Part shown: positions 26,702 through 35,576 of the stretch, one piece after another
How the letters are laid out: each line of letters begins with the position of its first letter
How positions within the stretch are numbered: position 1 is the stretch's first letter
Source of the DNA: Cytophagaceae bacterium
GTDB lineage: Bacteria > Bacteroidota > Bacteroidia > Cytophagales > Cytophagaceae
Length of the DNA stretch: 64,000 bases
Direction: 5' to 3'
NCBI GenBank assembly: GCA_025455005.1
Contig: JALONH010000009.1
Location: forward strand, 37,536-101,535
The notes under the pieces: model-generated
Databases searched by the model: none
The model's input: the letters and a program-made list of their open reading frames with translations, nothing else
Told to the model about the DNA's origin: nothing
Position numbers and translations under genes: made by a program

Positions 26702-27196
26702 TTATTTAGGTTCTACTAAGAACAATGGTTGGTCGTATTCTACAGGAGAGGCATTTTCTACCAATACTTTTACCACTTTACCGGATATTTCGGATTCGAT
26801 TTCGTTGAATAACTTCATCGCTTCAATAATACATACCGGTTTTCCGGCTTCGATAGTATCCCCTACATTAACAAATGCCGGGGTTTCCGGATTAGCCGAA
26901 CGGTAGAAAGTACCGATCATAGGAGACTTGATCGTAATTAAGTTAGAAGATTCAGCCGGTTTTTCTGTTTTTGCTGCCGATGGAGGCGTAGTGGCAGCAG
27001 GAGCTGTAGCAACCGGAAGTTGAACCGGAGGCAGTGCAGCCGGAAGTATAGGTAGGGAGGGAAGTGCTACTTCGCCTTTTACTGTATCCGGGTATTTTTT
27101 AACATTGATTTTAAATTGTTCTGTTTCAATATTTACTTCGGCTAGGCCTGAAGCTGCAATGAAATCGATGAGTTCCTGAATTTCTTTTGGTTTCAT
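26702..27196 (-). CDS. accB: Biotin carboxyl carrier protein (BCCP)
   Basis: A 164-residue protein whose C-terminal lipoyl-type domain carries the biotinylation motif EAMKL (the Lys is modified). The middle is a proline/alanine-rich linker (about residues 55-85), and residues 1-30 hold the conserved N-terminal helix (MKPKEIQELIDFIAASGL). ATG 27196 was chosen because the upstream extension lacks family similarity. BCCP carries carboxy-biotin between AccC and the carboxyltransferase. A hairpin lies between fabH and this gene. Confidence 0.95.
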   Translation of the reverse strand: MKPKEIQELIDFIAASGLAEVNIETEQFKINVKKYPDTVKGEVALPSLPILPAALPPVQLPVATAPAATTPPSAAKTEKPAESSNLITIKSPMIGTFYRSANPETPAFVNVGDTIEAGKPVCIIEAMKLFNEIESEISGKVVKVLVENASPVEYDQPLFLVEPK

Positions 27197-27266
27197 ATTA
27201 AAATCTACTATTCGCCTGTTTACTGTTTTGCCCCAAAAGGAGCGACTAAATTTAAGGGTTAAAACC

Positions 27267-27297
27267 AATAATTCTACCGGTTTAGGGTAGAATTATT
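27267..27297 (-). terminator. Hairpin at the fabH-accB junction
   Basis: A perfect 12-bp stem (AATAATTCTACC 27267-27278 with GGTAGAATTATT 27286-27297) overlaps the fabH stop. On the minus strand it is followed by GGTTTTAACC, a weak T-tract, so it may be a partial terminator or a processing site within the operon. Confidence 0.5.
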
Positions 27298-28291
27298 TTG
27301 GGTCATAAGCCCATTTTAAGTATACCGATCCCCAAGTAAAACCACCACCAAAGGCAGCTAATACCAGTTTATCGCCTTTTTTCAACTGTTTTTCATAATC
27401 CCAGAGCACTAATGGTAAGGTAGCACTGGTTGTATTTCCGTATCGTTGAATGTTCATCATAACCTTTTCAGGACCAACACCCATTCGTTCTGCGGTAGCA
27501 TCGATGATTCGTTTATTGGCTTGATGAGGTACTAACCAAGCTACATCATCGCCTGAAAGTTGATTTCTTTCCATGATGTCCGCTGCTACATCCGCCATAT
27601 TTTTAACAGCAAATTTAAATACCGTAGCGCCTTCTTGATGTGCGAAATGCGCATTGGACATTACCGACTCGATAGTTGCAGGGTGTCTAGAACCGCCGCC
27701 TTTCATTATTAGGTATTGTGCGCCGGCTCCATCAGTTTTTAATACACTGTCCAGTACACCATATCCTTCAGTATCTGGTTCCAATAATACCGCTCCGGCA
27801 CCATCACCAAATAAAATACAGGTGTTTCGATCTTTATAATTGACGATGGCAGACATTTTATCTGCACCCACTACTATTACTTTCTTGAATTTTCCGCTTT
27901 CTATATACTGAGAGCCGGTTACGAGTCCATATAAAAATCCGGAACACGCTGCGTTCATATCGAAACTAAACGCATTTTTTAGACCACACATATCACACAA
28001 TAAATTTCCGGTAGCCGGAAATACATAATCGGGAGTGGTAGTACAGCAGATTAACAAATCAATTTCTTCTGCTTTTGTATTAGTTTTAGCCAGAAGACCT
28101 TTTACGGCTTCTTGCGCCATGTGAGAGGTACCTAATCCTTCACCTTTTAAAATTCTACGTTCTTTAATTCCGGTACGCGTAATGATCCATTCGTCCGATG
28201 TTTCTACCAATGATTCTAATTCTTTATTGGTTAAAACGTAGTCGGGAACATAACCGCATACCCCGGTGATACTTGCTTTTACATTTCCCAT
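27293..28291 (-). CDS. fabH: Beta-ketoacyl-ACP synthase III
   Basis: A 332-residue condensing enzyme that starts fatty acid synthesis from acetyl-CoA (or branched acyl-CoA) and malonyl-ACP. The catalytic triad is Cys116 in [10 protein letters not shown], the His in [11 protein letters not shown] and the Asn in [12 protein letters not shown]. Length and motifs are complete. It is in the standard order plsX-fabH, 13 bases after plsX. Confidence 0.96.
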   Translation of the reverse strand: MGNVKASITGVCGYVPDYVLTNKELESLVETSDEWIITRTGIKERRILKGEGLGTSHMAQEAVKGLLAKTNTKAEEIDLLICCTTTPDYVFPATGNLLCDMCGLKNAFSFDMNAACSGFLYGLVTGSQYIESGKFKKVIVVGADKMSAIVNYKDRNTCILFGDGAGAVLLEPDTEGYGVLDSVLKTDGAGAQYLIMKGGGSRHPATIESVMSNAHFAHQEGATVFKFAVKNMADVAADIMERNQLSGDDVAWLVPHQANKRIIDATAERMGVGPEKVMMNIQRYGNTTSATLPLVLWDYEKQLKKGDKLVLAAFGGGFTWGSVYLKWAYDPK

Positions 28292-28304
28292 CTGGTCCGG
28301 TCGA

Positions 28305-29249
28305 TTAACTGTAAGCGTTTTTAATTTTTTCTGTAATATCAGCCGCTACGATTTGGTAGGCCTGATGTAACATATTTTTAATTGCTTTTGGAGAAGAGAT
28401 TCCGTGACCTATGATGACGTTTCCATTTACACCAAGTATGGGACTTCCGCCTACTTCTTCGTAGTTAAACATATTGAAGAACGGATTATCGTTTATCCCT
28501 CTATGAGAAACTAAATCGTAGAACGTTTCCGCCATTTTTAAAATAACATTACCGGTGTAGCCATCTGTAATGATAACATCCGCTTTGTCATTGAAAATAT
28601 CTCGACCTTCTACGTTTCCTATAAAATGAATGGTGTCTATGGATTTTATCAGTTGGTGAGCGGCAAGGGTTAAAATAGTACCTTTTTCATCTTCTTCACC
28701 TATATTCATTAAGCCGATTTTAGGCTTTTGAATACCAAAAACATATTGAGAGTATAAGGAGCCAATAACGGCAAATTGAGCTAATACTTCCGGTTTACAA
28801 TCAGCATTTGCTCCAACATCCATTACAATTCCGAATTGACCGTGTTCTTTAGGTATAAAACCGGCAATTCCTGGACGTAAAACGCCCGGTAACGGCTTCA
28901 CACTAAACATTGCACCTACTAACATAGCACCGGTGTTACCTGCACTACAGAAAGCATCTACATGTTTTTCTTTCAATAGATGAAAGCCAATAGAAATACT
29001 GGAATTCGGTTTTTGAGAAATAGCCTTTGTGGGATGCTCGCCCATACCAATAACTTCATCCGCATGCACCACTTTTATGCGATTGCGCGCGTCGGTTCCG
29101 GCTGAAGCCAATAATTCATGAATGACTTGCTCTTGACCAATCAAGATAAGTTCTGCATCCGCAGGCAGAGACCCGGCGGCTTGAATCGCTCCCTCTACAA
29201 TCGCTTGAGGAGCAAAATCACCGCCCATGGCATCCAGTGCAATCTTCAT
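28305..29249 (-). CDS. plsX: Phosphate acyltransferase PlsX
   Basis: A 314-residue enzyme converting acyl-ACP to acyl-phosphate for phospholipid synthesis. The N-terminus [20 protein letters not shown] and the block [14 protein letters not shown] are diagnostic, as are [11 protein letters not shown] and [11 protein letters not shown]. It lies between rpmF and fabH in the conserved Bacteroidota operon. Length is normal. Confidence 0.96.
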   Translation of the reverse strand: MKIALDAMGGDFAPQAIVEGAIQAAGSLPADAELILIGQEQVIHELLASAGTDARNRIKVVHADEVIGMGEHPTKAISQKPNSSISIGFHLLKEKHVDAFCSAGNTGAMLVGAMFSVKPLPGVLRPGIAGFIPKEHGQFGIVMDVGANADCKPEVLAQFAVIGSLYSQYVFGIQKPKIGLMNIGEEDEKGTILTLAAHQLIKSIDTIHFIGNVEGRDIFNDKADVIITDGYTGNVILKMAETFYDLVSHRGINDNPFFNMFNYEEVGGSPILGVNGNVIIGHGISSPKAIKNMLHQAYQIVAADITEKIKNAYS

Positions 29250-29253
29250 GAGA

Positions 29254-29439
29254 TTATACTGCTAGTTCTTTTTCAATTGCTAATTTACCTCTGTAGTGTC
29301 CGCACTCCGGACATACTCGGTGTAATAATACTGGTGCACCACAGTTGGAGCATTCTACGAATTGAGAAGCTACAGCTTTATAGTGAGTTCTTCTCTTATC
29401 TCTTCTAGTTTTAGAGATTTTTCGTTTAGGATGTGCCAT
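29254..29439 (-). CDS. rpmF: Ribosomal protein bL32
   Basis: A 61-residue basic ribosomal protein of the large subunit. The N-terminus [20 protein letters not shown] is typical, and four Cys (CSNC and CPEC) form the zinc ribbon, so this is the zinc-binding form. It starts 8 bases after the DUF177 stop and ends 4 bases before plsX. Confidence 0.97.
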   Translation of the reverse strand: MAHPKRKISKTRRDKRRTHYKAVASQFVECSNCGAPVLLHRVCPECGHYRGKLAIEKELAV

Positions 29440-29447
29440 CGCTTATT

Positions 29448-30005
29448 CTAATTTAACTTGTTTTTATCTTGTAAACTTTTTAATGCTAACCATCGAGGAT
29501 CAATCGGGTCATCTCCAATTGGTTCATCTTCCGATGAGTCAGCATTCCCCGTAGAATAAATCAATATATCTTCATCGGATACATTGGATTCGGTATTGAA
29601 TCTCGGGTGAATTTTTTTAATGGGTATCTCAATGCTTATAAATTCATATAAATATTGAGCAACATTTATCTTTATAGTATCCCGTGTGATACCTATAATG
29701 TCTTCTGTAATTTCTCCGCTCGTTTCACCATACTTAAATATAAGGTGTTGTTTCGATTCTATAGGGTAATCGAACGACTCTAAACTTCTATCACATATCA
29801 GTTCGATCGTGCCGACTAAGCTAAAATCCATCTGAATGTGATGTGTATTTTTAATCGCAGATACTTTTGCGGTTACTTTTCCATGTTGGATAAGACTATC
29901 TTCCATGGCCTCAAAGAACGCATCCCCCATGTCAAATTCGTATGTGTCTTCGACGTGGTCTTTCATTTTGACCACTTCTATATCGAACTGTCGTAAGCGT
30001 TTCAT
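29448..30005 (-). CDS. DUF177/YceD family protein
   Basis: A 185-residue protein of the DUF177 family, found directly before rpmF in many bacteria and linked to 23S rRNA metabolism in some. The body has the conserved strand GTIELICDRSLESFDYPIE, though the usual second Cys of the C-x2-C pair is missing. ATG 30005 is preferred to ATG 30035 because a -7 promoter box covers the upstream one. The C-terminus is acidic (about residues 145-170). Confidence 0.85.
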   Translation of the reverse strand: MKRLRQFDIEVVKMKDHVEDTYEFDMGDAFFEAMEDSLIQHGKVTAKVSAIKNTHHIQMDFSLVGTIELICDRSLESFDYPIESKQHLIFKYGETSGEITEDIIGITRDTIKINVAQYLYEFISIEIPIKKIHPRFNTESNVSDEDILIYSTGNADSSEDEPIGDDPIDPRWLALKSLQDKNKLN

Positions 30006-30032
30006 ACCGATTTCGGAATGGGTTATGAGGTG

Positions 30033-30040
30033 CAAATGTA
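30033..30040 (-). promoter_or_regulatory. -7 promoter box for the DUF177-rpmF-plsX-fabH-accBC operon
   Basis: CAAATGTA on the plus strand reads TACATTTG on the minus strand, an exact TAnnTTTG, 28 bases before ATG 30005. It rules against the upstream ATG at 30035 as the start. Confidence 0.6.
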
Positions 30041-30108
30041 CAACTAATTCAGTATTTTAAAAACCTTCATCGAGGTTATTTTACCCAAAAAGGGCAAAAA
30101 ACTGACAT

Positions 30109-31140
30109 TTAAACGGTAGCATGCCATTTGTTTTTAACCAAATCAATAGCCAAAAACAGGGATTGTCGGAAGGATTCTTCTTCTACGGTAAATTTTCCTG
30201 CTTTATCATACGCCGTTCCATGATCCGGACTTGTCCTTAAAATAGGGAGTCCGGCCGTAAAATTAACACCATCGTCAAACGATAGCGTTTTAAATGGAAT
30301 TAATCCTTGGTCGTGGTATAGAGCTAACACCCCATCAAACTTTTTGTATTGGTGTTGGCCAAAAAAACCGTCTGAGGGATACGGTCCATAAATATATAAC
30401 CCTTTATCTTGTAGTTCTTTAATTATCGGTATCAATAGTTCTTGTTCTTCATTTCCCATCATTCCGGATTCTCCGGCATGTGGGTTTAAGCCCAAAAGGG
30501 CAATTTTGGGTTTGGCAATTTGAAAATTATCCTTTAAGGAACGATACAATAAATTGATTTTAGACAGGAGTCGATCTTTATTCAATTGTTTGGATACATT
30601 CGACAAGGGAGTATGGGTAGTGGCTAATCCTATTTTCATTAAAGGACTTACCATTAACATAAGATTATCTGAAACGCCACATTTTTTGGCCAAATATTCT
30701 GTATGCCCTGCAAACTCGAACCCTTCTTGTTGTATATTTTTTTTATCAATGGGAGCAGTACAAATAGCATGTATCGTTCCTTTTAAGGCATCTTCAACTG
30801 CTTTTTCTAATGAAAGAAAAGCCATACGTCCCGACTCTTTAGTGGGTGTTCCGGGTTGAATGTCATAGTCTTCATCCCAACAGGTCACTAAATTGATTTT
30901 TTTCGGTTGTAATTCTTGAATGCTTCGTATAGAATGTACTGAAAAGTCTTCATTCGGTATAGACAATAGTTTTTTATACCGAGCAAAGATTTTGTAATTA
31001 CCATATAGAACAGGAATACAAAATTTAGTAATACGATTATCTTGTAGGGTTTTAAGTATTAATTCCGGTCCTACACCATTGGTATCCCCTAAGGTAATCC
31101 CAATGATGGGTTTGGATTCTGAAGCCTGAGATGGAGACAT
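30109..31140 (-). CDS. pdxA: 4-hydroxythreonine-4-phosphate dehydrogenase
   Basis: A 343-residue NAD-dependent enzyme of the DXP-dependent vitamin B6 pathway. Motifs are GITLGDTNGVGPELILKTL, EFAGHTEYLAKKCG (metal His), LLGLNPHAGESGMMG and LYHDQGLIPFKTL. ATG 31140 is chosen; an upstream in-frame ATG at 31164 lies in the predicted promoter. A 104-base gap separates it from the downstream DUF177 operon, which has its own promoter. Confidence 0.95.
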   Translation of the reverse strand: MSPSQASESKPIIGITLGDTNGVGPELILKTLQDNRITKFCIPVLYGNYKIFARYKKLLSIPNEDFSVHSIRSIQELQPKKINLVTCWDEDYDIQPGTPTKESGRMAFLSLEKAVEDALKGTIHAICTAPIDKKNIQQEGFEFAGHTEYLAKKCGVSDNLMLMVSPLMKIGLATTHTPLSNVSKQLNKDRLLSKINLLYRSLKDNFQIAKPKIALLGLNPHAGESGMMGNEEQELLIPIIKELQDKGLYIYGPYPSDGFFGQHQYKKFDGVLALYHDQGLIPFKTLSFDDGVNFTAGLPILRTSPDHGTAYDKAGKFTVEEESFRQSLFLAIDLVKNKWHATV

Positions 31141-31161
31141 AACGTTTTTTAAATGTAAGGT

Positions 31162-31169
31162 CAAATATA
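31162..31169 (-). promoter_or_regulatory. -7 promoter box for pdxA
   Basis: CAAATATA reads TATATTTG on the minus strand, an exact TAnnTTTG, 22 bases before ATG 31140. Confidence 0.6.
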
Positions 31170-31231
31170 GAAAAAATATCCGCTTACTGTTGCTTCCCTC
31201 ACTACATACTCCATCCGGTTATAAACGAAGC

Positions 31232-31249
31232 GACCTCCGGGAGGAGGTC
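31232..31249. other. GC-rich hairpin in the pdxA-rsmA gap
   Basis: GACCTCC (31232-31238) pairs perfectly with GGAGGTC (31243-31249) around GGGA. No T-run follows on either strand. It stands out in an otherwise A+T-rich 263-base divergent gap; nothing else beyond the two promoter boxes is recognised there. Confidence 0.4.
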
Positions 31250-31415
31250 TAACTTCTAGGGAAACATTACCACTTTACGAAAACGAAAACGATGTGTAAA
31301 CTTTATTAACTGTTAACTTAGAATACAATAAATACAATCTTCATAGCTTTTTAGGTTTCTTTTGATGTATATACCGTATTCGACCGATAGGTAACCTTAA
31401 CACGGTAATTTTTTT

Positions 31416-31423
31416 TACCTTTG
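31416..31423 (+). promoter_or_regulatory. -7 promoter box immediately before rsmA
   Basis: TACCTTTG matches TAnnTTTG and ends 4 bases before the ATG at 31428. A transcript from it would begin at or next to the start codon, so the mRNA would be leaderless or nearly so. Confidence 0.5.
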
Positions 31424-31427
31424 TACT

Positions 31428-32213
31428 ATGCAAGAGGATAAAGTAAGAGCTAAAAAACACCTAGGTCAGCATTTTTTAAGGGATTTGAACATTGCAAAAA
31501 AAATTGCCACTTCGCTTACCGGTCATGGGGGCTATTCTCAAGTACTTGAAATAGGCCCCGGTATGGGAGTTTTAACTCAATTTTTAATTCAAGAAAAGAA
31601 ATATCATATAAAAGCGATTGATATAGATAAAGAATCTATCGACTACCTACACAAACATTTTGCCGTACCCCAAGACGATATCCTCTATGGGGATTTTTTA
31701 AAAATAGATGTTCCTTCTTTATTCGAAGGAAAATTTGCGGTTATTGGTAATTTCCCCTACAATATTTCATCTCAAATTTTCTTCACCATTCTAGAACATC
31801 GAGATATAATTCCGGAATCGGTGGGGATGATACAAAAAGAAGTAGCCGAGCGAATAGCAGCGAAACATGGGAATAAAACCTATGGAATATTGAGTGTATT
31901 ACTTCAAGCGTTCTATGATATAGAGTATTTGTTTACCGTTCACGAACATGTATTTCAACCGGCTCCCAAGGTAAAATCGGCCGTGATTCGTTTGACTCGG
32001 AATTCAAGAACCTTCATGCCTTGTAGAGAAGAAGATTTTTTCAAGACAGTTAAAGCAGGATTTAATAATCGTAGGAAAACATTGCGAAATGCTTTAAAAA
32101 CACTTAATTTAGCCGATGTATCTATGGATCATCCTATCTTCGATAAACGAGCAGAACAACTCAGTGTCGAAGATTTTGTTCAACTAACCTGTCTCATCTT
32201 TGGAAAGCAGTAG
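31428..32213 (+). CDS. rsmA: 16S rRNA dimethyladenosine transferase
   Basis: A 261-residue SAM-dependent enzyme that dimethylates two adjacent adenines near the 3' end of 16S rRNA. The N-terminal KKHLGQHFLRD, SAM motif LEIGPGMGVLTQ and catalytic GNFPYNISSQIFF are complete. mgtE follows after 3 bases. The family also serves in ribosome assembly. Confidence 0.96.
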   Translation: MQEDKVRAKKHLGQHFLRDLNIAKKIATSLTGHGGYSQVLEIGPGMGVLTQFLIQEKKYHIKAIDIDKESIDYLHKHFAVPQDDILYGDFLKIDVPSLFEGKFAVIGNFPYNISSQIFFTILEHRDIIPESVGMIQKEVAERIAAKHGNKTYGILSVLLQAFYDIEYLFTVHEHVFQPAPKVKSAVIRLTRNSRTFMPCREEDFFKTVKAGFNNRRKTLRNALKTLNLADVSMDHPIFDKRAEQLSVEDFVQLTCLIFGKQ

Positions 32214-32216
32214 TCG

Positions 32217-33569
32217 ATGTCGTTTGAAATCACAGAAGATTTTCTGGCAGACGTTCGTCTCGGAATTGAATCCGGCGATGAAACCGCTCTGCGCAAGGCA
32301 ATAGATGAATTGCCGGAGCAAGATGTTTCTGCCCTCTTACAAGAGCTGGAAGCAGAGGAGGCACTTTTTTGTTTGCAACTTTTACCTTTAGATAAAGCCT
32401 CTCACGTATTATCGGAAGTTGATACCGATTATCGATTAAAATTAATCAAACAATTCACCCCCCAGTCATTGGCTACTTATACGGATCATATGGATTCGGA
32501 TGATGCGGTTGATTTAATCAATCAATTAGACGTTCAAGTAGGGGAAGAAGTGATCGGTTGGATGAATAATGAAGAAAAAGCAGATCACATTCGTGATTTG
32601 ATGCATTATGATGAAGATTGTGCGGGTGGATTGATGGCTAAAGAATTAATCAAAGCCAATTTAAATTGGACAGTTGATCAATGTATTGAAGAAATACGAA
32701 GACAAAGTAAAAAAGTTGATAAAATTTATAGTATCTACGTAGTGGATAATGCAGGTAAACTTCTAGGGACGGTTAGTATCAAAAAGATGCTATTGGCGGA
32801 CGAGGAAGTTTTAGTAGCGGATTTATATGAAGACAAAATCATTTCTGTAGAATCCTATCGTTCCGGAGTGGAAGTGGCAGAGTGTATGAAGAAATACGAC
32901 TTAGAAACCATTCCGGTTATTAACGTACAAGGAAAATTACTTGGGCGTATTACAATTGACGATGTTGTAGATTTTATTACCGAGCAAGCCGATCAAGAAC
33001 GTCAGTTGATGGCCGGTATTACAGAAGATACAGATGAAGATGACAGTGTCTGGATTTTAGCTAAGTCAAGATTACCATGGTTATTCATTGGTATAATCGG
33101 AGGATTGCTGGGTGCTCAATTTATTGGTGTGTTTGAAGATTTTATTCAAAAAGTAACGGCTATGGCATTTTTCATCCCGCTCATTACAGCGACAGGAGGA
33201 AATGTTGGTATTCAAAGTTCTTCTATGGTAGTACAATCTTTAGCACGCGATTCTGCTTACGATGGATTGGAGTGGGAGCGTTTCTTAAAAGGATTTTCAG
33301 TTTCATTGGTAAATGGAATAGCTATTGCAGGCGCGGTATTTCTGTTTAATTACTTCTTACAATCAGATAGTACGTTAGCCGTTGTGGTATCCGTAGCGTT
33401 GTTTAGTGTCGTGTTAATATCGTCTTTTATGGGAACGATTACTCCGCTCTTATTACATCGATTTGGAGTAAACCCTGCTTTAGCATCAGGGCCTTTTATT
33501 ACCACCGCCAATGATTTATTGGGCATAGGTATTTATTTTTTAGTTGCGTATATGTTATATACTTTTTAA
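32217..33569 (+). CDS. mgtE: Magnesium transporter MgtE
   Basis: A 450-residue magnesium channel with the full family layout: MgtE N-terminal helical domain (about residues 20-130), two CBS domains (about 135-255) that sense magnesium, a plug helix, and five membrane helices from about 285. The pore signature GGNVGIQSSSMVVQSLA is present. It starts 3 bases after rsmA and ends 4 bases before the next gene. Confidence 0.95.
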   Translation: MSFEITEDFLADVRLGIESGDETALRKAIDELPEQDVSALLQELEAEEALFCLQLLPLDKASHVLSEVDTDYRLKLIKQFTPQSLATYTDHMDSDDAVDLINQLDVQVGEEVIGWMNNEEKADHIRDLMHYDEDCAGGLMAKELIKANLNWTVDQCIEEIRRQSKKVDKIYSIYVVDNAGKLLGTVSIKKMLLADEEVLVADLYEDKIISVESYRSGVEVAECMKKYDLETIPVINVQGKLLGRITIDDVVDFITEQADQERQLMAGITEDTDEDDSVWILAKSRLPWLFIGIIGGLLGAQFIGVFEDFIQKVTAMAFFIPLITATGGNVGIQSSSMVVQSLARDSAYDGLEWERFLKGFSVSLVNGIAIAGAVFLFNYFLQSDSTLAVVVSVALFSVVLISSFMGTITPLLLHRFGVNPALASGPFITTANDLLGIGIYFLVAYMLYTF

Positions 33570-33573
33570 AACG

Positions 33574-34515
33574 ATGCGTTGTTTAATCATTGACGATGTA
33601 CACCCTGTCGTATTCGACTATTTAGCGAAAGCTTCCATCGAAATCGATTATCAACCAACGATATCAGCTGCTGAAGCACAAAAGATAATTCCGGAATATG
33701 AAGGTTTAATTTTACGTAGTAAGTTATATGTTTCAGAAGCTTTAGTGGCGAAATGTCCTAAGTTACGTTTTATAGGCAGAGCCGGAGCCGGCTTAGATGC
33801 CATCGACGAAGAGGCAGTAAAAGCAAAAGGCGTTCGACTCTTTCATGCGGCTCAAGGAAATAGTGTAGCGGTAGCCGAACACACCGTAGGAATGTTATTA
33901 AGTTTGCTTAATCATATGCAACGGGCGGATCGACAAGTTCGTCAAGGTATCTGGGAGCGAGAAGGCAATCGTGGGTATGAATTAAGTGCGTTAACGGTTG
34001 GAATTATAGGTTACGGTCATATGGGTAGAGAAACGGCACATCGACTACATAGTTTTGGGTGTCGTTTGTTAAGTTACGATAAATACAAACGAGGATATGG
34101 TGACCAAGTCGTAGAGGAAGTACGATCACAAACTATAAAAGAACACTGTGATATTATTAGTTTACATATCCCTTTGACAAAAGAAAATAAATTTTGGTTT
34201 AACAAAGCGTTTATTACATCCATGCAAAAACCTTTTTGGTTAATTAATACATCCAGAGGAGAGATTGCGAAGGTTGAAGATATTGATTGGGGACTAGAGA
34301 CCGGAAAAATTCGTGGCGCTGCTCTAGATGTTTTGGAAAATGAAAAAATTCAACACTTGACAACAGAGCAAGTACCTGTCTATGAACGGATGATGGCTAG
34401 AGAAAATGTGCTGTTGACACCCCATGTAGCCGGTTGGACCTTTGAATCTTACGAGAAAATAAGTAGGGTTTTAGGTGAGAAAATTAGCACTTGGGCAGAG
34501 ACATTGACCAAATAA
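33574..34515 (+). CDS. D-2-hydroxyacid dehydrogenase, phosphoglycerate dehydrogenase-like
   Basis: A 313-residue NAD-dependent dehydrogenase of the SerA family without a regulatory domain. The Rossmann motif is VGIIGYGHMGRETAHRL, followed by the catalytic Arg in NTSRGEI, the Glu region GAALDVLENEK and the His in LLTPHVAGWTFES. ATG 33574 is used; an earlier ATG at 33544 would overlap mgtE. Substrate may be 3-phosphoglycerate or another 2-hydroxy acid; no serC or serB is adjacent. A terminator follows. Confidence 0.88.
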   Translation: MRCLIIDDVHPVVFDYLAKASIEIDYQPTISAAEAQKIIPEYEGLILRSKLYVSEALVAKCPKLRFIGRAGAGLDAIDEEAVKAKGVRLFHAAQGNSVAVAEHTVGMLLSLLNHMQRADRQVRQGIWEREGNRGYELSALTVGIIGYGHMGRETAHRLHSFGCRLLSYDKYKRGYGDQVVEEVRSQTIKEHCDIISLHIPLTKENKFWFNKAFITSMQKPFWLINTSRGEIAKVEDIDWGLETGKIRGAALDVLENEKIQHLTTEQVPVYERMMARENVLLTPHVAGWTFESYEKISRVLGEKISTWAETLTK

Positions 34516-34534
34516 ACGGACGTAAACGGTACAA

Positions 34535-34565
34535 TTGGAAAAATAGGAATTACCTAGTATATTTG
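34535..34565 (+). promoter_or_regulatory. Promoter of greA
   Basis: A -33 TTG (34535-34537) and a -7 TATATTTG (34558-34565) are 20 bases apart, the spacing expected for the Bacteroidota primary sigma factor. The start would be near 34568-34572, inside the left arm of the terminator that follows. Confidence 0.65.
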
Positions 34566-34566
34566 T

Positions 34567-34599
34567 AAAAACGGTCGATGTTTCAGAGACCGTTTTTTT
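34567..34599 (+). terminator. Terminator of the dehydrogenase transcript
   Basis: AAAAACGGTC (34567-34576) pairs with GACCGTTTTT (34588-34597), followed by T. It immediately follows the greA -7 box. Confidence 0.8.
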
Positions 34600-34635
34600 G
34601 TTTTATATAATCGTTGCTTAAATAAAAATAAACGT

Positions 34636-35109
34636 ATGTCGAAAATTAGTTACTACACAGCAGAAGGTTTGCAAAAACTTAGGGATGAGCTTGTCGAACT
34701 AAAGACAAAGGGAAGAGCAGATATGGCTCGTCAGATTGCAGAAGCGCGCGATAAAGGGGATTTAAGTGAAAATGCGGAATACGACGCTGCCAAAGATGCG
34801 CAGGGATTATTAGAGTTAAAGATATCTAAGTTAGAAGACTTGTTGTCAAATGCTCGGGTTATCGATCAGAGTATGTTGGATGATTCTAAAGTGTCTATAC
34901 TCTCAAAAGTTAAAATTAAAAATATTAAGAACGGGCAAACGGTTACCTATACCTTAGTAGCGGAGGAAGAAGCAGATTTAAAATCCGGTAAAATTTCTTT
35001 AAAGTCTCCCATTGGAAAAGCATTATTAGGCAAAGTAGTTGGAGATAAAGTATTGGTAGATGTTCCGGCAGGTAAGTTAGAATTTGAGGTTTTAGAAATC
35101 AGTATATAA
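34636..35109 (+). CDS. greA: Transcription elongation factor GreA
   Basis: A 157-residue protein that rescues backtracked RNA polymerase by stimulating transcript cleavage. The N-terminal coiled coil with ARDKGDLSENAEYDAAKDAQ, including the acidic tip, and the C-terminal FKBP-like domain (SPIGKALLGKVVGDKVLVDV) are complete. It has its own promoter, which overlaps the upstream terminator, and is followed by a HIT protein after 7 bases. Confidence 0.96.
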   Translation: MSKISYYTAEGLQKLRDELVELKTKGRADMARQIAEARDKGDLSENAEYDAAKDAQGLLELKISKLEDLLSNARVIDQSMLDDSKVSILSKVKIKNIKNGQTVTYTLVAEEEADLKSGKISLKSPIGKALLGKVVGDKVLVDVPAGKLEFEVLEISI

Positions 35110-35116
35110 GCACGTT

Positions 35117-35509
35117 ATGGCAAGTATATTTTCTAAAATAATATCCGGAGAAATACCGGCTTATGTTATTGCTGAGAACGAACATTGTATAGCATTTTTA
35201 GATGTATTCCCTTTAGTCGAAGGACATACCTTAGTCATCCCCAAAAAAGAAATTGATTATATTTTTGATGTAGAGGATTCCATGTTAGCAGAGATGATGG
35301 TCTTTTCTAAACAAGTTGCCGGTGCCGTTCGTGCAGCTATACCATGTAAACGAGTAGGTGTTGCGGTTATTGGCTTAGAAGTCCCGCATGCACATATCCA
35401 CTTGGTACCTATGCAAACTGTAAATGATATAAACTTCACTCAAGCTAAACTTAAACCTACAGCTGAGGAGTTAACATTGACTCAAGCAAAAATTTTGGCA
35501 AAATTATAG
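35117..35509 (+). CDS. HIT family nucleotide hydrolase (HINT-like)
   Basis: A 130-residue protein with the N-terminal IFSKIISGEIPAYVIAENE and the histidine triad PHAHIHLVPM near residue 95. HINT proteins hydrolyse nucleoside phosphoramidates such as AMP-lysine. It is placed 7 bases after greA, likely co-transcribed. The length is normal. It converges with ruvC across a 67-base gap that has a weak inverted repeat (CTTCCT/AGGAAG). Confidence 0.9.
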   Translation: MASIFSKIISGEIPAYVIAENEHCIAFLDVFPLVEGHTLVIPKKEIDYIFDVEDSMLAEMMVFSKQVAGAVRAAIPCKRVGVAVIGLEVPHAHIHLVPMQTVNDINFTQAKLKPTAEELTLTQAKILAKL

Positions 35510-35576
35510 AAAATATTGCTTCCTACTATTTCTTTAGCTTTGAAAGGAAGTTGATTAAATGAAGTTGTAATTTTTA

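Noticed and set aside
31232..31249. Terminator
   Set aside because: No T-run on either strand.
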